The notes: generated by a model from the sequence alone, not told the origin. 64,000 nucleotides of DNA from CAVQBJ01 sp963724405 (GCA_963724405.1 CAVRUQ010000016.1:310001-374000); one strand, 5' to 3'; shown: positions 27,814 to 36,438, counted from the first letter of the stretch. Program-made: numbers and translations.

Positions 27814-28956
27814 GTGCACAGACTTCGATCGCACCCGCGGGCCAGCCCGAAGGCAGCCGCGATGCTCGCGGTCTCGGCGCTGACGCTTGGCGCCTGCGCG
27901 GCGTCCCGCACGAGCACCGACCCGGCGACGACGTTCACCCGCGGACCGGTCGCAAACAGCTTCCCCTCATCGCTCACGGCAGGACCCGGTGGGGCCATGT
28001 GGTTCGTAGGCTTTGCGCTCACGCAACCGGGCCCATCCTACGTCGCTCGCATCACTCCGAATGGCGCGATCAGGGTGTTCAACCCACGCCTGGCCCCGAA
28101 GAGCGTCATCGCGTCGCTCGCGGCAGGCCCCGACGGCAACCTCTGGTTCACCGCGTTGAACTACCAGAACCGGAGCGCCATCGGACGCATGTCGCCCGAC
28201 GGCCGCGTGACCCAGTTCGACCTCAGCGCGAACGTGGGCGGCGTCCCGCAGTCAATCGCGCCGGGCCCGGACGGCAACCTCTGGTTCACCCTCGAGGAGT
28301 TCGCCACCGCGCCACGGCGGCCCCGCCCGGCGATCGGCCGGATCACGCCGGTCGGCGTCATCACCTTGTTTACGGCGGGCCTGCCCGCAGGCAGCAATCC
28401 CCACGGGATCACGGCGGGTGCGGACGGAAACGTGTGGTTCACCGATGCCGGATCCCGCGCCGCAATCGGCCGGATTACGCGAACCGGGGTTATCACGGAA
28501 TTCACGACGGGGCTGACCGGGCACAGCCCACCCCGCGAGATCGCGGCCGGCCCCGACGGCAACGTCTGGTTCAGCAACGGCGCGCCCATCAGCTTCCCCC
28601 CGCCGTCCGGTGCCATCGGACGCATCACGCCCGACGGCGTCATCAGCGAGTTCACCGCGGGGCTGCCGCGGGGTGCCGACCCGTCCAGCATCGCGAGGGG
28701 GCCCAACGACGATCTGTATTTCGTCGACGATCGGTGCGTCAACGTCAATGACTCGACACTCGCCAGCGACTGCGCGATCGGGCGCGTCACTCCGTCGGGT
28801 GCCATAACGGAGTTCGACCCCGGCCTCGGCAGGCAGGCCGCGCCGCTGAGCATCGCCGCCGGGGTTGGACGCACCCTATGGTTCGCCGCGATCCGGTCGT
28901 TATCCCCGGCGCGAGCGGAGGCAGAGATCGGCCGGTTCAACACGAACGCGCGATGA
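27814..28956 (+). CDS. Beta-propeller lipoprotein, virginiamycin B lyase-like fold
   Basis: 380 residues from a GTG; this start supplies the basic n-region (HRLRSHPRASPK) before the hydrophobic core and lipobox LGAC, so the mature protein would begin at a lipidated Cys (about residue 28). A repeating pattern of AGPDGNLWFT or AGADGNVWFTD and AIGRITP-G-IT-F occurs about six times, forming propeller blades like Vgb and NHL proteins. I could not place the His/Glu/His set that virginiamycin lyases use, so antibiotic lyase activity is not claimed. A surface-bound binding or scaffold role is inferred. An ATG at 27862 is an alternative start. Confidence 0.75.
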   Translation: MHRLRSHPRASPKAAAMLAVSALTLGACAASRTSTDPATTFTRGPVANSFPSSLTAGPGGAMWFVGFALTQPGPSYVARITPNGAIRVFNPRLAPKSVIASLAAGPDGNLWFTALNYQNRSAIGRMSPDGRVTQFDLSANVGGVPQSIAPGPDGNLWFTLEEFATAPRRPRPAIGRITPVGVITLFTAGLPAGSNPHGITAGADGNVWFTDAGSRAAIGRITRTGVITEFTTGLTGHSPPREIAAGPDGNVWFSNGAPISFPPPSGAIGRITPDGVISEFTAGLPRGADPSSIARGPNDDLYFVDDRCVNVNDSTLASDCAIGRVTPSGAITEFDPGLGRQAAPLSIAAGVGRTLWFAAIRSLSPARAEAEIGRFNTNAR

Positions 28957-28971
28957 CACCGGCTCGTGTCT

Positions 28972-28992
28972 CGCGCCGAGGCTCCCGGCGCG
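28972..28992 (+). terminator. Hairpin after the propeller lipoprotein gene
   Basis: A 7-bp stem (CGCGCCG/CGGCGCG) with a 7-nt loop, starting 16 bp after the stop codon at 28956. Confidence 0.5.
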
Positions 28993-29169
28993 GCGACTAC
29001 TCCTACGAGCCGGCGCCGGCCCGCGCGGCGCACCGCGTCGACATCCAGTGTCTGCGGCGTGACCATCGCCCTCGATGTCCGCCCAATCTCGCGTGCGGTC
29101 GAATATGAATATGCGCAATCCTCAGCGCCTGCCGCACGCACGATCTGTCTCCACGCGCGACGCAGCGCC

Positions 29170-29841
29170 CTACCCGGTGAGCGCGCTGCTGGCGGCGCCC
29201 GCGTAGAGCTCGGCGGCGCGCCAGCAGTACCAGGTCAGGACGGTGCGGTACGGCCTGTACCGGTCGCCGAGCCGCTCGAGCTCGCCCGCGGTCGGCGTCG
29301 GGATCTTCCACCCGAGTCCGTAGCCGCGGCGGACCCCGAGGTCGCCGACCGGCCAGACGTCCAGGCGTCGAAGCTGGAAGATGAGGAACATCTCGGCCGA
29401 CCACGGGCCGATGCCACGGACGGTCGAGAGGGACGCGACGATCTCCTCGTCCGGCTTGCGGGACAGACGGCGCGGCGACAGCTCGACGGTGCCGTCGAGC
29501 ACCTTGGTGGCGAGATCGCGCAGCGAGCGAACCTTGTTGGCGGAGAGACCGACCGTCCGAAGCGTGTCGTCGGACAGCTCGAGCAACGCCTCGGGGCCGA
29601 CGTCGCCCTCGAGCGCAGCGATCAGCCGGCCGTGAATCGCCCTTGCCGCGGCCCCGGCAAGTTGCTGGTAGACGATCGCCTGCACGAGCGAGGCGAAGTG
29701 GGACATCGTCGAGCGGCGCACGCGCATCGGGCCGGCCTCTGCGATCACGCCTGCGAGAACCGGGTCGCGGGCCGCGAGGATCTCGGCGGCGGCCGAGTAC
29801 GTCAGGCGGCTCCCGGACTGCGCCTTGGGCGCACGACTCAT
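29170..29841 (-). CDS. DNA-3-methyladenine glycosylase II-like (HhH-GPD superfamily)
   Basis: 223 residues. The catalytic core has the HhH motif VRGIGPWSAEMFLIF (about 141-155) followed by the catalytic Asp167 in VWPVGDLGVRRG, in the order of AlkA-type glycosylases. The upstream helices carry SLVQAIVYQQLAGAAARAI, typical of this family. It excises alkylated purines in base-excision repair. The N-terminal AlkA extension is missing, giving a short form common in actinobacteria. No linked ada gene is present. Start ATG at 29841. Confidence 0.85.
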   Translation of the reverse strand: MSRAPKAQSGSRLTYSAAAEILAARDPVLAGVIAEAGPMRVRRSTMSHFASLVQAIVYQQLAGAAARAIHGRLIAALEGDVGPEALLELSDDTLRTVGLSANKVRSLRDLATKVLDGTVELSPRRLSRKPDEEIVASLSTVRGIGPWSAEMFLIFQLRRLDVWPVGDLGVRRGYGLGWKIPTPTAGELERLGDRYRPYRTVLTWYCWRAAELYAGAASSALTG

Positions 29842-29993
29842 CTGGCAAATCCCGGCATCGACACGCCCTCATCCGACTTCGACAACGGCCGTGTGTCCAC
29901 GATACCCAAGCCGCGCGGGCGAGACGAGGACCGCGCGTTGACTCAGTCAGCGGCAGGTACGCTCGGCGGGTCGGCTTCGACCCAGGGAGCCAC

Positions 29994-30089
29994 ATGACCT
30001 CCGACACCCTCATGACAGGCGTCGACTTCGTCTGCGCCCCCACGCGCGACCACGAACGTGCCAGGACAACCAATGGGACAACGGGTTGA
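29994..30089 (+). pseudogene. Truncated VOC/glyoxalase-family gene relic
   Basis: An ATG with GGGAG before it opens a 31-residue frame, MTSDTLMTGVDFVCAPTRDH and 11 more residues, then stops. This looks like the first strand of glyoxalase/VOC proteins, which normally continues ERA-FYG-VLGL. The rest of such a gene is missing. It lies about 75 bp from a tRNA 3'-end fragment. The family match is from memory and short. Confidence 0.4.
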
Positions 30090-30165
30090 AATGACGACTT
30101 CGAGCGCCTGATCCGCGATGCCCGGTAGCCCGAGAATGTGATCATTTGCAGGGAGTGCTTGTAAC

Positions 30166-30203
30166 CCGGAGACGGGACTCGAACCCGTGACCCTTCGCTT
30201 ACG
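30166..30203 (-). repeat. tRNA 3'-end fragment, copy A
   Basis: Read on the minus strand this gives part of an anticodon loop, a T-arm (ACGGG-TTCGAGT-CCCGT) and acceptor strand (CTCCGG). No 5' half with a D-arm or matching acceptor precedes it, so it is not a complete tRNA gene. It matches copies at 30835-30875 and 59979-60019, and similarity to copy C continues about 20 bp past the tRNA end. Confidence 0.75.
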
Positions 30204-30337
30204 AGGTGCGGCTGAGGGGGCGACGGAAAAGTACCGGCTGCCTCGGGTGCGCGGGGCTTGACTGACCTCGCGGCAACGACGAGCGCCGACGCCGAGAGTT
30301 TCGGTCGAGACGGAGGTCCGATCCCCGATGGACGGCC

Positions 30338-30691
30338 CTAGCCTGCGATGATCCGCTCGCGCGGCGCCTCCGGCTCCTGGTGCAGCTCGGCGGAGCTGGG
30401 CTCGAGCACCGCTGGCGGCGGCGGGACGCGCCGCCAGCGCAGCACGACGGCCAGCGTGAGCAGCCAGCACAACGTGCCCACGACGTTCGTCTCGACCACG
30501 ACCGCGTCGTGGTGCACGATCCCGTAGGCGCACCACAACGTTGTCCCGACGAGGATCACGATGATCATCGAGATCGAGACGTCGTGCGAGGAGCGGCGGA
30601 CATGGGCGCGCCTGGCCTGGATGAGACCGCTCGCGCCCATCACCGACCCGTAGATCGTGACGAGGATGTCGAAGGCTCCCACGGGCGTCAT
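30338..30691 (-). CDS. SemiSWEET/PQ-loop family small membrane protein
   Basis: 117 residues with three membrane helices (about 5-22, 40-58 and 65-85), the size of a bacterial SemiSWEET, which dimerises to carry sugars. LWCAYGIVHHDAVVVETNVVG matches the second- and third-helix pattern LW-YGI...D..-..-N (quoted in part). SGLIQARRAHVRRSSHDVS occupies the place of the PQ loop, although the Pro is absent (Ile-Gln). The C-terminus is a Pro/Glu-rich tail. Transport substrate unknown. Monocistronic, ATG at 30691. Confidence 0.7.
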   Translation of the reverse strand: MTPVGAFDILVTIYGSVMGASGLIQARRAHVRRSSHDVSISMIIVILVGTTLWCAYGIVHHDAVVVETNVVGTLCWLLTLAVVLRWRRVPPPPAVLEPSSAELHQEPEAPRERIIAG

Positions 30692-30834
30692 GCGCCCAAG
30701 AGGCTAGCGCCGCGAGCGAGCCAGCCCGACCGGCGGTCACCGGCTTGTCACGAAACGTCGCCCGCGCCGACGACCTGGGGGGCTCTCGGTCGCAAAGGTG
30801 GCCCGGCTGTGCGTGCTCTCAAACGGAGGCAAGA

Positions 30835-30875
30835 GCCGGAGACGGGACTCGAACCCGTCACCCTTCGCTTACAAG
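30835..30875 (-). repeat. tRNA 3'-end fragment, copy B
   Basis: Minus-strand sequence ends with T-arm GACGGG-TTCGAGT-CCCGTC and acceptor strand TCCGGC, preceded by CTTGTAAGCGAAGGGTG, consistent with the 3' part of the anticodon arm. No 5' tRNA half is present. Same orientation as copies A and C. Confidence 0.75.
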
Positions 30876-30954
30876 CCACGCCGGGTGAGCTGGCGCATGG
30901 CGCGCGTGCGCAGTGCCGCTCGGCGTGGCCGCTGACGCCGGGGGGCGCGGCATA

Positions 30955-30983
30955 ATCACGCCGATCGGGTGATGACGACTCAC
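30955..30983 (+). promoter_or_regulatory. 29-bp stress-gene element, copy 1 (upstream of BON gene)
   Basis: ATCAC, nine bases, GTGATGACGACTCAC. The element contains the dyads ATCAC-N9-GTGAT and GTGA-N7-TCAC. It ends 56 bp before the BON-protein start. Identical architecture occurs at 38259-38287 and 41895-41923. Probably a transcription-factor operator or promoter element. Confidence 0.75.
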
Positions 30984-31039
30984 CGCGACCGCGATCATGC
31001 TCACCGGTATGCGAAGTCACCACCACCAGGAGGGTCTCC

Positions 31040-31492
31040 ATGTCTAGCGATAGGGCCATCACCGACGACGTCCGAGCGACGCTCGAGCGCGATCCCCGCA
31101 TTCCCAATCCGGCAGAGGTGGCCGTTTCGGAGCGAGACGGCACGGTGACACTGCGGGGCAGCGTGGGAAGCCCGCGTCAGCGTCGAGCGGCGGTCACCGT
31201 TGCCAAGTCGGTGCGCGGCGTCCGCGCCGTCGAGGACGAGCTCCGAGTCGACCCCCGGGACCGCTGGGAGGACAACGAGATTCGCGGTGCCGCGCTACAG
31301 GCCTTGATGTCGACCGACGGCGTGCCCGACGACCGGATTGACATCACCGTCGCTGACGGCTGGCTGACGCTGAGAGGAGAAGTCAAGCACCAGCATGAGA
31401 ACGACGCGGCGTTCAACGCTGTATCCGGGCTGCCCGGCGTCGGCGGAATCACAAACGAGATCAAAGTGATCACTGCCGGCATCGACGGCTGA
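31040..31492 (+). CDS. BON-domain protein (two BON domains)
   Basis: 150 residues. Two tandem BON domains (about 5-70 and 78-145): ITDDVRATLERDP, then VAVSERDGTVTLRGSVGSP, VTVAKSVRGVRAVEDELRV, and again IRGAALQALMS, DITVADGWLTLRGEVKH, VSGLPGVGGITNEIKV. BON domains bind phospholipid or envelope; OsmY-type proteins respond to osmotic stress. No signal peptide, so cytoplasmic here. GGAGG precedes the ATG. The 29-bp element 56 bp upstream links it to the HdeD and DUF1269 genes. Confidence 0.85.
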   Translation: MSSDRAITDDVRATLERDPRIPNPAEVAVSERDGTVTLRGSVGSPRQRRAAVTVAKSVRGVRAVEDELRVDPRDRWEDNEIRGAALQALMSTDGVPDDRIDITVADGWLTLRGEVKHQHENDAAFNAVSGLPGVGGITNEIKVITAGIDG

Positions 31493-31549
31493 TCGCCCTC
31501 TGCAGTTGACGAACCGAGGCCGCTGCTTGGGTGTTGGATCCGTAGCGGA

Positions 31550-31611
31550 GCCAGCCCGGTTGCCTCGCCGATTCCGCTTGAGGCACTCGTGATGAGCGCG
31601 ACGTAAGTCAT
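31550..31611 (-). pseudogene. Short-chain dehydrogenase 5' relic
   Basis: On the minus strand, an ATG at 31611 opens MTYVALITSASSGIGEATG, which resembles the first strand and the TGxxxGIG nucleotide-binding motif of SDR enzymes (TG changed to TS). After that the sequence loses similarity. No ribosome site. Interpreted as a remnant of a lost gene, on the basis of motif resemblance only. Confidence 0.4.
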
Positions 31612-32027
31612 GCTCGAGCGGCGGCCGGCCGTGCGACCGGCGCCGACAGCCCAGCTCGGGCGGCCGGGCTGGGAGTCGACGATCGGACAGCCCGTCAGCA
31701 GGAATCGCAGTGGCGGCGGCCGCGCCACTGGTCGATCGTTCCTGGGCTCAGCGACCAGCTCGTGGGCTGGTCTGATCGGCCGGCATCTGGGCGATCTCCG
31801 AGCAGCGCCGGCCGTTCCGCAATAGGTCGCTCCGGCGAGAGCCACGGGACCGTCATGGCTGCGCCGGCAGAGTCGGGCGCCCGGGAACATCAGGACGGGC
31901 AGGGCGCTCTTCCACGGCTGCGACCTCGTCGCCGGAGAACATGAGGCGCAAAGTCAGCGAACTACGGATGCGCGACGGGATGGCTTCCTGGCAATGTTGG
32001 CCCGTCAACAACCCGAAGGAGGTAGGC
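31612..32027. other. Intergenic region, no gene seen
   Basis: The stretch before the coiled-coil protein gene, in which I see no supported coding frame. AAGGAGG at 32016-32022 is the ribosome site of the next gene. Confidence 0.4.
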
Positions 32028-32471
32028 GTGGCCCTATCTGATCAGTTGACCGCTCTCTCGGAGAAGGCAACCGAGCTTTCCACTCGGACGAAGGAGGCGG
32101 AGGAGCGCGGGGCGGCGGCGCGCGGCAAGGCCAAGGACGACCTTCAAGCGGATGTCGAGTCCGCGCGAGCTGACGCTCAGGACCAGGCCAAGAAGCTGCG
32201 CGAATCGGCTGAGGCGAACAAGCACAAGGTCTCAGTCTGGTGGTATGACCTGCAGCGCACCTGGAACGAGCACATCGCGAAGATTCGCGACGACGTCGAC
32301 AGCAAGCGGGCCGAGCACGACGTGGATCGGGCCGAGCATCGCGCCGAGCACAAGGTGGACGACGCGGCGTTCGCGATCGAGTTCGCGTACGCGGCGATCG
32401 AGGAGGCCGAGTACGCAGTGCTCGACGCCGAGCTGGCGAGCATGGAGGCGGCCGAGCTGTCGGCGGCCTGA
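32028..32471 (+). CDS. Charged coiled-coil protein of unknown function
   Basis: 147 residues, almost wholly helical and highly charged: LSDQLTALSEKATELSTRTKEAE, KAKDDLQADVESARADAQDQ, and AEHDVDRAEHRAEHKVDD (quoted in parts). A Trp-rich centre (KVSVWWYDLQRTWNEHIAKIR) interrupts two long coiled coils, and the C-terminus is acidic and Ala-rich (AIEEAEYAVLDAELASMEAA). The GTG start follows AAGGAGG with ideal spacing; a longer frame lacks this. It resembles conserved actinobacterial hypothetical proteins often found with stress genes. Function unknown. Confidence 0.75.
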   Translation: MALSDQLTALSEKATELSTRTKEAEERGAAARGKAKDDLQADVESARADAQDQAKKLRESAEANKHKVSVWWYDLQRTWNEHIAKIRDDVDSKRAEHDVDRAEHRAEHKVDDAAFAIEFAYAAIEEAEYAVLDAELASMEAAELSAA

Positions 32472-32486
32472 GCAGCCGTGGGTGCC

Positions 32487-32515
32487 GCCCGGGACCGAAC
32501 TCGCGTCCCGGGCGC
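32487..32515 (+). terminator. Hairpin after coiled-coil gene
   Basis: A 10-bp perfect stem (32487-32496 with 32506-32515, core GCCCGGGAC/GTCCCGGGC) and a 9-nt loop, 15 bp after the stop. Confidence 0.6.
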
Positions 32516-32801
32516 CATCCACCTACGCCTACGTGTCAATGCACGGGCTGATCGGCAGGAGGCCGCATACCGCGGCACCTCGATCGCCCGCGATGATGAG
32601 CGGCTACCTGAGCGGTGCGAGCATGCACACGGCCGGCAGGGAATGATGGGCCATGCAGGCAGCATCGCCACGCGCGGTGGCGGCTGTAGCGCCCGTTCGG
32701 CAGTCGACGCCCGGTGTCGACCAAACGGCCGGGAGAAGCTGCGCGACCCCGAATGGCCGGGGACTGGAGTACGCCGCCACGCTGGGGCGGCGCCCATCTG
32801 C
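32516..32801. other. Intergenic region between convergent genes
   Basis: About 290 bp after the hairpin of the coiled-coil gene and before the end of the convergent FAH-hydrolase gene. No supported gene, repeat or RNA is seen. Confidence 0.4.
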
Positions 32802-33653
32802 TCAGCCCGCACGCACGGGGTTGCTGACGACGCCTATGCCGTCGATCTCGACCTCAACGTTGTCGCCGTCGCGCAGGAAGCGCCCCTGTATCGCCCCGAT
32901 GCCGGCCGGCGTCCCGGTGGCGATGATGTCGCCGGGGACGAGGGTGATCGTGCGGGACAGCCAGGCGATCGTCTCAGCCACGCCGAAGATCATCTGCGCC
33001 GTCGTGCCCTCCTGCAGCACCTCGCCGTTGACGCGCGTGCGCAGCGCGAGCTTCTGCAGGTCTCCGACCTCGTCGAGCGTGACGAGCGCCGGCCCGCAGG
33101 GGGCGAAGGTGTCGACCGCCTTGCCGCTCGTCCACAGCGGGTTCTGCAGCTGAAGGTCGCGGGCGCTCACGTCGTTGAACGCCATCGCCCCGGCGACATG
33201 ATGGAGTGCCTGCTGCTCGGTGACGCCCTTCGCGGTGTGGCCGATGACGACGGCCAGCTCGGCCTCGTAGTCGACGTACTCCCGATGTGCGGCCGGCAGC
33301 ACGATGTCGGCGCCGGTGCCGACGAGCGAGTTGGCGAACTTGGCAAACCACATCGGGGCGGCCGGAATGTCCTGGTGGGCCTCCGCGGCGTGGTCGCGGT
33401 AGTTGAGCCCGAGGCAGATGATCTTCTCCGGGTCGGGCACCGGCGCGAGCAGGCGAACGTCGCTCAGCTTGATCCGCGGCTCGGCCTGGGCGGCGCGCTT
33501 CCCGAGGCCGGCGAGCCCGGCCGAGTCAAGTGCCTTGAGCAGTCCGCGCACGGTGTCCGCCGGCGCATCGACGGCGGCGGCCGGGACCACCTCGTCGCCC
33601 ACCTGCATGCCGGCGTGCGGGCCCGAACCCGCGTCGAAGGTGACGAGCCGCAC
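32802..33653 (-). CDS. Fumarylacetoacetate hydrolase (FAH) family protein
   Basis: 283 residues. The FAH-fold core has KIICLGLNYRDHAAEA (near 77), the metal-binding DYEAELAVVIG (two acidic residues, near 128), AFNDVSARDLQ (near 158), and the C-terminal IIATGTPAGIGA block. The family hydrolyses C-C bonds of fumarylpyruvate or acylpyruvate compounds, or hydrates/decarboxylates ring-cleavage products. It is the last gene of a tightly packed run (4-bp gap to the dioxygenase), so it probably cleaves the ring-fission product. Start is GTG. Confidence 0.85.
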   Translation of the reverse strand: MRLVTFDAGSGPHAGMQVGDEVVPAAAVDAPADTVRGLLKALDSAGLAGLGKRAAQAEPRIKLSDVRLLAPVPDPEKIICLGLNYRDHAAEAHQDIPAAPMWFAKFANSLVGTGADIVLPAAHREYVDYEAELAVVIGHTAKGVTEQQALHHVAGAMAFNDVSARDLQLQNPLWTSGKAVDTFAPCGPALVTLDEVGDLQKLALRTRVNGEVLQEGTTAQMIFGVAETIAWLSRTITLVPGDIIATGTPAGIGAIQGRFLRDGDNVEVEIDGIGVVSNPVRAG

Positions 33654-33657
33654 GGCG

Positions 33658-34248
33658 TTAGCCTTCGGTCTCGAGCGCGTCGAGCGGCGTAGGCCCCTCT
33701 GGGACGAACTCTCCGGCCGTGGCCCGGGCGTGGATGTCCGCGAACGTCGCGCCGCTCGCCGCCGCCTCGGCGACCCGGGCCGGATCGACGAACACCCCGA
33801 TCGGGTTGGCGTGGAACTGCTCGCTCGTGCGCATCCACTCGCTCGACTTGGCCCAGTCGCCGAAGTTGTCGGCCTGCAGTTCGACGTGGTTGTCGTCCGG
33901 GTCGGCGTAGTAGTAGGAGAACGTCATCCCGTGGTCGATGCAGAACGCCGGCTCGATGCCGGCGTCGCGCAGCCGCAGGTAGGTCGCGTTCAGCTCGTCG
34001 AATGAGTCGTACTCGAACGCGCTGTGGTGCAGGCCAGTGCGAGTCGCCTTTTCCGGGTCGTCGGTGAAGTTGGGAAAGGACAGCAGCGCGACGCGGTGGT
34101 TGGCCTCGTCGTTCGAGAGCCAGGCGCCGGCGTCGTCGCGGAAGAGGGTCTCGGTGCCGACGACGGTGCCGTACCACTCGATCATCTCGTCGAGGCGTGT
34201 CGTCTTGAGGTTGAGGTGGTGGAACTTCGGGTGGATCACTGGGGGCAT
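33658..34248 (-). CDS. VOC-family extradiol dioxygenase-like protein
   Basis: 196 residues, a two-module VOC protein. The metal ligands fit type I extradiol ring-cleavage dioxygenases: His11 (FHHLNLK), His75 (GLHHSAFEY) and Glu123 (NHVELQADNF), spaced about like the H/H/E set of BphC-type enzymes. It would cleave a catechol next to the diol using Fe(II). Its place between the flavin hydroxylase and the FAH hydrolase supports this. It is shorter than BphC (about 290), so a single-domain dioxygenase. GGAG precedes the ATG. Confidence 0.8.
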   Translation of the reverse strand: MPPVIHPKFHHLNLKTTRLDEMIEWYGTVVGTETLFRDDAGAWLSNDEANHRVALLSFPNFTDDPEKATRTGLHHSAFEYDSFDELNATYLRLRDAGIEPAFCIDHGMTFSYYYADPDDNHVELQADNFGDWAKSSEWMRTSEQFHANPIGVFVDPARVAEAAASGATFADIHARATAGEFVPEGPTPLDALETEG

Positions 34249-34262
34249 CGCGAGGCTCCTTC

Positions 34263-36071
34263 TCAGGCGGTGGTGGGAATGGGGATCTCGCGGGCGAGCA
34301 CCTGGCCGAGCACGCGCGCGAGCTCCGCGGCGGGGTCGCTGTGCGCGCCGATGCTGCGCCAGGCGACGAAGCGGTCGGGCCGCACGAGGATCGCGCCCTC
34401 GGGGCCGATGCCGCGGTGGCGCAGCCAGGTGCAGCGGGGGTCGAAGAGGTCGCCGTCCACATGGCCGATGCGCACGGCGTCGAGCGGTAGCCCGCTTGCG
34501 GCCGCGATCTCTCGCACGGCCTCACACCAGGCCTGGCCGTCCTCGCCGGCGATCAGCACGAAGCGGCCGGGCTTGATGGCGTCCTTGCTCGCGATGCGCC
34601 GGCCCTCGGGGACGTCGAGCCAGGCGTGCGGGAGCGGCGCGCCGGGCCTGGTGGAGGGCTCGTAGACGCGGACGTGGTCGACCGACTCGGGTGGCGGCGT
34701 GTCGTCCTCGACGATCGCCCTCGAGGAGTAGGTGTAGCCGTACTCGACGTTGAGTTCGCAGAACTCCATCGACTGCGCGCGCATCGCGTGCAGCGCCGCC
34801 GCGCGCACCTCGGCGTCCTCGGGCCTCACGCTCCAAAGGCGCTTGACGGCGGCCCAGTTCTCAGCCTCGCTCTGCTCGGTCGATACGCCGAGCGCCGCCT
34901 GTGAGGTGAAGTGGTTGACCGCGTTCTCCAGCGAGCGCTGCGCGTTGCGCTCGAGCGAGGAGCGGCGCTCCGGTTCATACGTCGCGAGCAGCGCCTCCGA
35001 TGCGTCGCCGCGTAGCACCGCCGCGAGCTTCCACGTGAGATTGTGCACGTCCTGCATGCCGCTGGTCAGGCCGAGGCCGCCGGTCGGCGGGTGGCGGTGC
35101 CCCGCGTCGCCGGCAAGGAAGACGCGGCCCTCGCGGAAACGCTCCGCCATTACGGCTTCGAGCGTCCAGCGCGTGATGCGGTGGATCTCCATCGGGGCGT
35201 CACCAAGGCCGAGCGCGGCGCGGGCGTCGGCCTCCAGCTGCTCGTCGGACTGCGTCCGCGGGTCGCCGACCACGTATTGAATGTGGATCACCCACTCCTC
35301 GGACTCCGGCCCCCAACGGTTGGGCCCCATCGGTACCAGCACCGCGCCGGCGCCGAGCGACGGCGAGATGATCCAGCGGATCAGCACGTCGGGATCCCGA
35401 GCCCAGCGGGAGAGGTCGGCGGTGACGTGGAACGTGGCGGTCTCGCTGAGCACGCCGAGGCCCTCGTAGCCGATCCCGACCAGCGCGGGTACCGTGCGCC
35501 CGCCGTCGGCGCCGATCAGGTAGCGGCAACGGACGCGGTACTCGCGCTCCGCGCTCTTGTCGCGGATCAGCGCGGAAACGCCGTGCTCGTCCTGGTGCAG
35601 GTCGATCAGCTCGTGGTTGAACCGGACCCGCCCCGGCGAGAGCTCGTCGGCGCGGTCCTTGAGCACCGGCTCGAGGCGGATCTGCGGCAGGTTGCACTGC
35701 CGCCGGCTGCTCGCGGCCAGCCAGTTCTCGTCGGCGCCGCCGGCGCCCCAGCACTCGAGCTTGTGGACCAGGCGCCCGGCGTCCGGATCCTCGCCGGCGA
35801 AGCCGGCGTAGAACGCCGTGGCCGCCATGTTCTCCGCCGGGGTGCCGAGCCGTTCGACCGCCTCGGCTACGCCGACGTCATCGAGGATCTCCATCGTGCG
35901 CTGGTTGAGCACGTGCGCCTTCGGCAGATCGGAGGTGGTGGGCAGCGAACTGACGAGCAGATGGTCGACTCCCAGCTCGGCCAGGAGCATCGACGCGGTC
36001 AGGCCGGCGCCGCCACCGCCGACGATCAGCACGTCGGTGGTCAGGTCGGGTCCGGGGGCGGGGCGGTTCAT
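34263..36071 (-). CDS. FAD-dependent aromatic monooxygenase (phenol hydroxylase/TfdB-like)
   Basis: 602 residues. The Rossmann GxGxxG is VLIVGGGGAGLTASMLL (about 14-30), the DG motif is YLIGADGGRTVPALVG (about 187), and the FAD-binding GD motif is FLAGDAGHRHPPTGGLGLT (about 312), followed by MQDVHNLTWKLAAVL. The C-terminal thioredoxin-like domain (about 440-600) is present, as in TfdB/PheA-type hydroxylases. It hydroxylates a phenolic ring using NADPH and O2. First of the catabolic genes after DoxX, only 14 bp before the dioxygenase. Confidence 0.85.
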   Translation of the reverse strand: MNRPAPGPDLTTDVLIVGGGGAGLTASMLLAELGVDHLLVSSLPTTSDLPKAHVLNQRTMEILDDVGVAEAVERLGTPAENMAATAFYAGFAGEDPDAGRLVHKLECWGAGGADENWLAASSRRQCNLPQIRLEPVLKDRADELSPGRVRFNHELIDLHQDEHGVSALIRDKSAEREYRVRCRYLIGADGGRTVPALVGIGYEGLGVLSETATFHVTADLSRWARDPDVLIRWIISPSLGAGAVLVPMGPNRWGPESEEWVIHIQYVVGDPRTQSDEQLEADARAALGLGDAPMEIHRITRWTLEAVMAERFREGRVFLAGDAGHRHPPTGGLGLTSGMQDVHNLTWKLAAVLRGDASEALLATYEPERRSSLERNAQRSLENAVNHFTSQAALGVSTEQSEAENWAAVKRLWSVRPEDAEVRAAALHAMRAQSMEFCELNVEYGYTYSSRAIVEDDTPPPESVDHVRVYEPSTRPGAPLPHAWLDVPEGRRIASKDAIKPGRFVLIAGEDGQAWCEAVREIAAASGLPLDAVRIGHVDGDLFDPRCTWLRHRGIGPEGAILVRPDRFVAWRSIGAHSDPAAELARVLGQVLAREIPIPTTA

Positions 36072-36081
36072 GTGGTGCTCC

Positions 36082-36438
36082 TTAGGCAGTGATGATCTGC
36101 AGTGCGAGGGTCGCGACGGAGAGGACGAGGGCCACGAGCGCCGCCGCGGCCTCGCCGAACGGATCGCGCAGGCGGACGAGGTGAGCGCCGAGCGCGCCGA
36201 CGGAGAGCGCCACCAGCCCGCACGCGGCGGCGACGCCCAGCGGGCGGAAGGCCAGCCCGACGAGCACGCCGATCGCCCCGGCGATCTCGAGCGCCGCGAT
36301 GAGTCGCCAGCGGTCCGGCGTGACCCCGAGCCGGTCTCGGGTGTCGATCGAGCGAGGCTGCGCCGTCAGCTTCATCGCCGCCGCCACGAGGAAGACAAGG
36401 GCGCTGAGCACGGTGATGACGACGGTCGCTGCATCCAT
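36082..36438 (-). CDS. DoxX-like small membrane protein
   Basis: 118 residues with four membrane helices: VVITVLSALVFLVAAAMKL, LIAALEIAGAIGVLVGLAF, LGVAAACGLVALSVGALGA and AAALVALVLSVATLALQI. LRDP and the AALEIAGAIGVL block fit the DoxX/DUF4149-like family. First gene of the operon, 10 bp before the flavin hydroxylase, and divergent from the TetR gene; the shared 59-bp AT-rich gap should contain the operator. The role of DoxX proteins in aromatic or redox metabolism is not settled. Confidence 0.7.
   Translation of the reverse strand: MDAATVVITVLSALVFLVAAAMKLTAQPRSIDTRDRLGVTPDRWRLIAALEIAGAIGVLVGLAFRPLGVAAACGLVALSVGALGAHLVRLRDPFGEAAAALVALVLSVATLALQIITA

Noticed and set aside
27814..28956. Virginiamycin B lyase (streptogramin resistance)
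   Set aside because: The propeller fold is shared, but I could not place the catalytic His/Glu/His residues and the protein is a predicted lipoprotein.
31177..31890. Minus-strand frame of 237 codons over the BON gene
   Set aside because: Mostly antisense to the BON gene; only the short SDR-like segment is retained as a relic.
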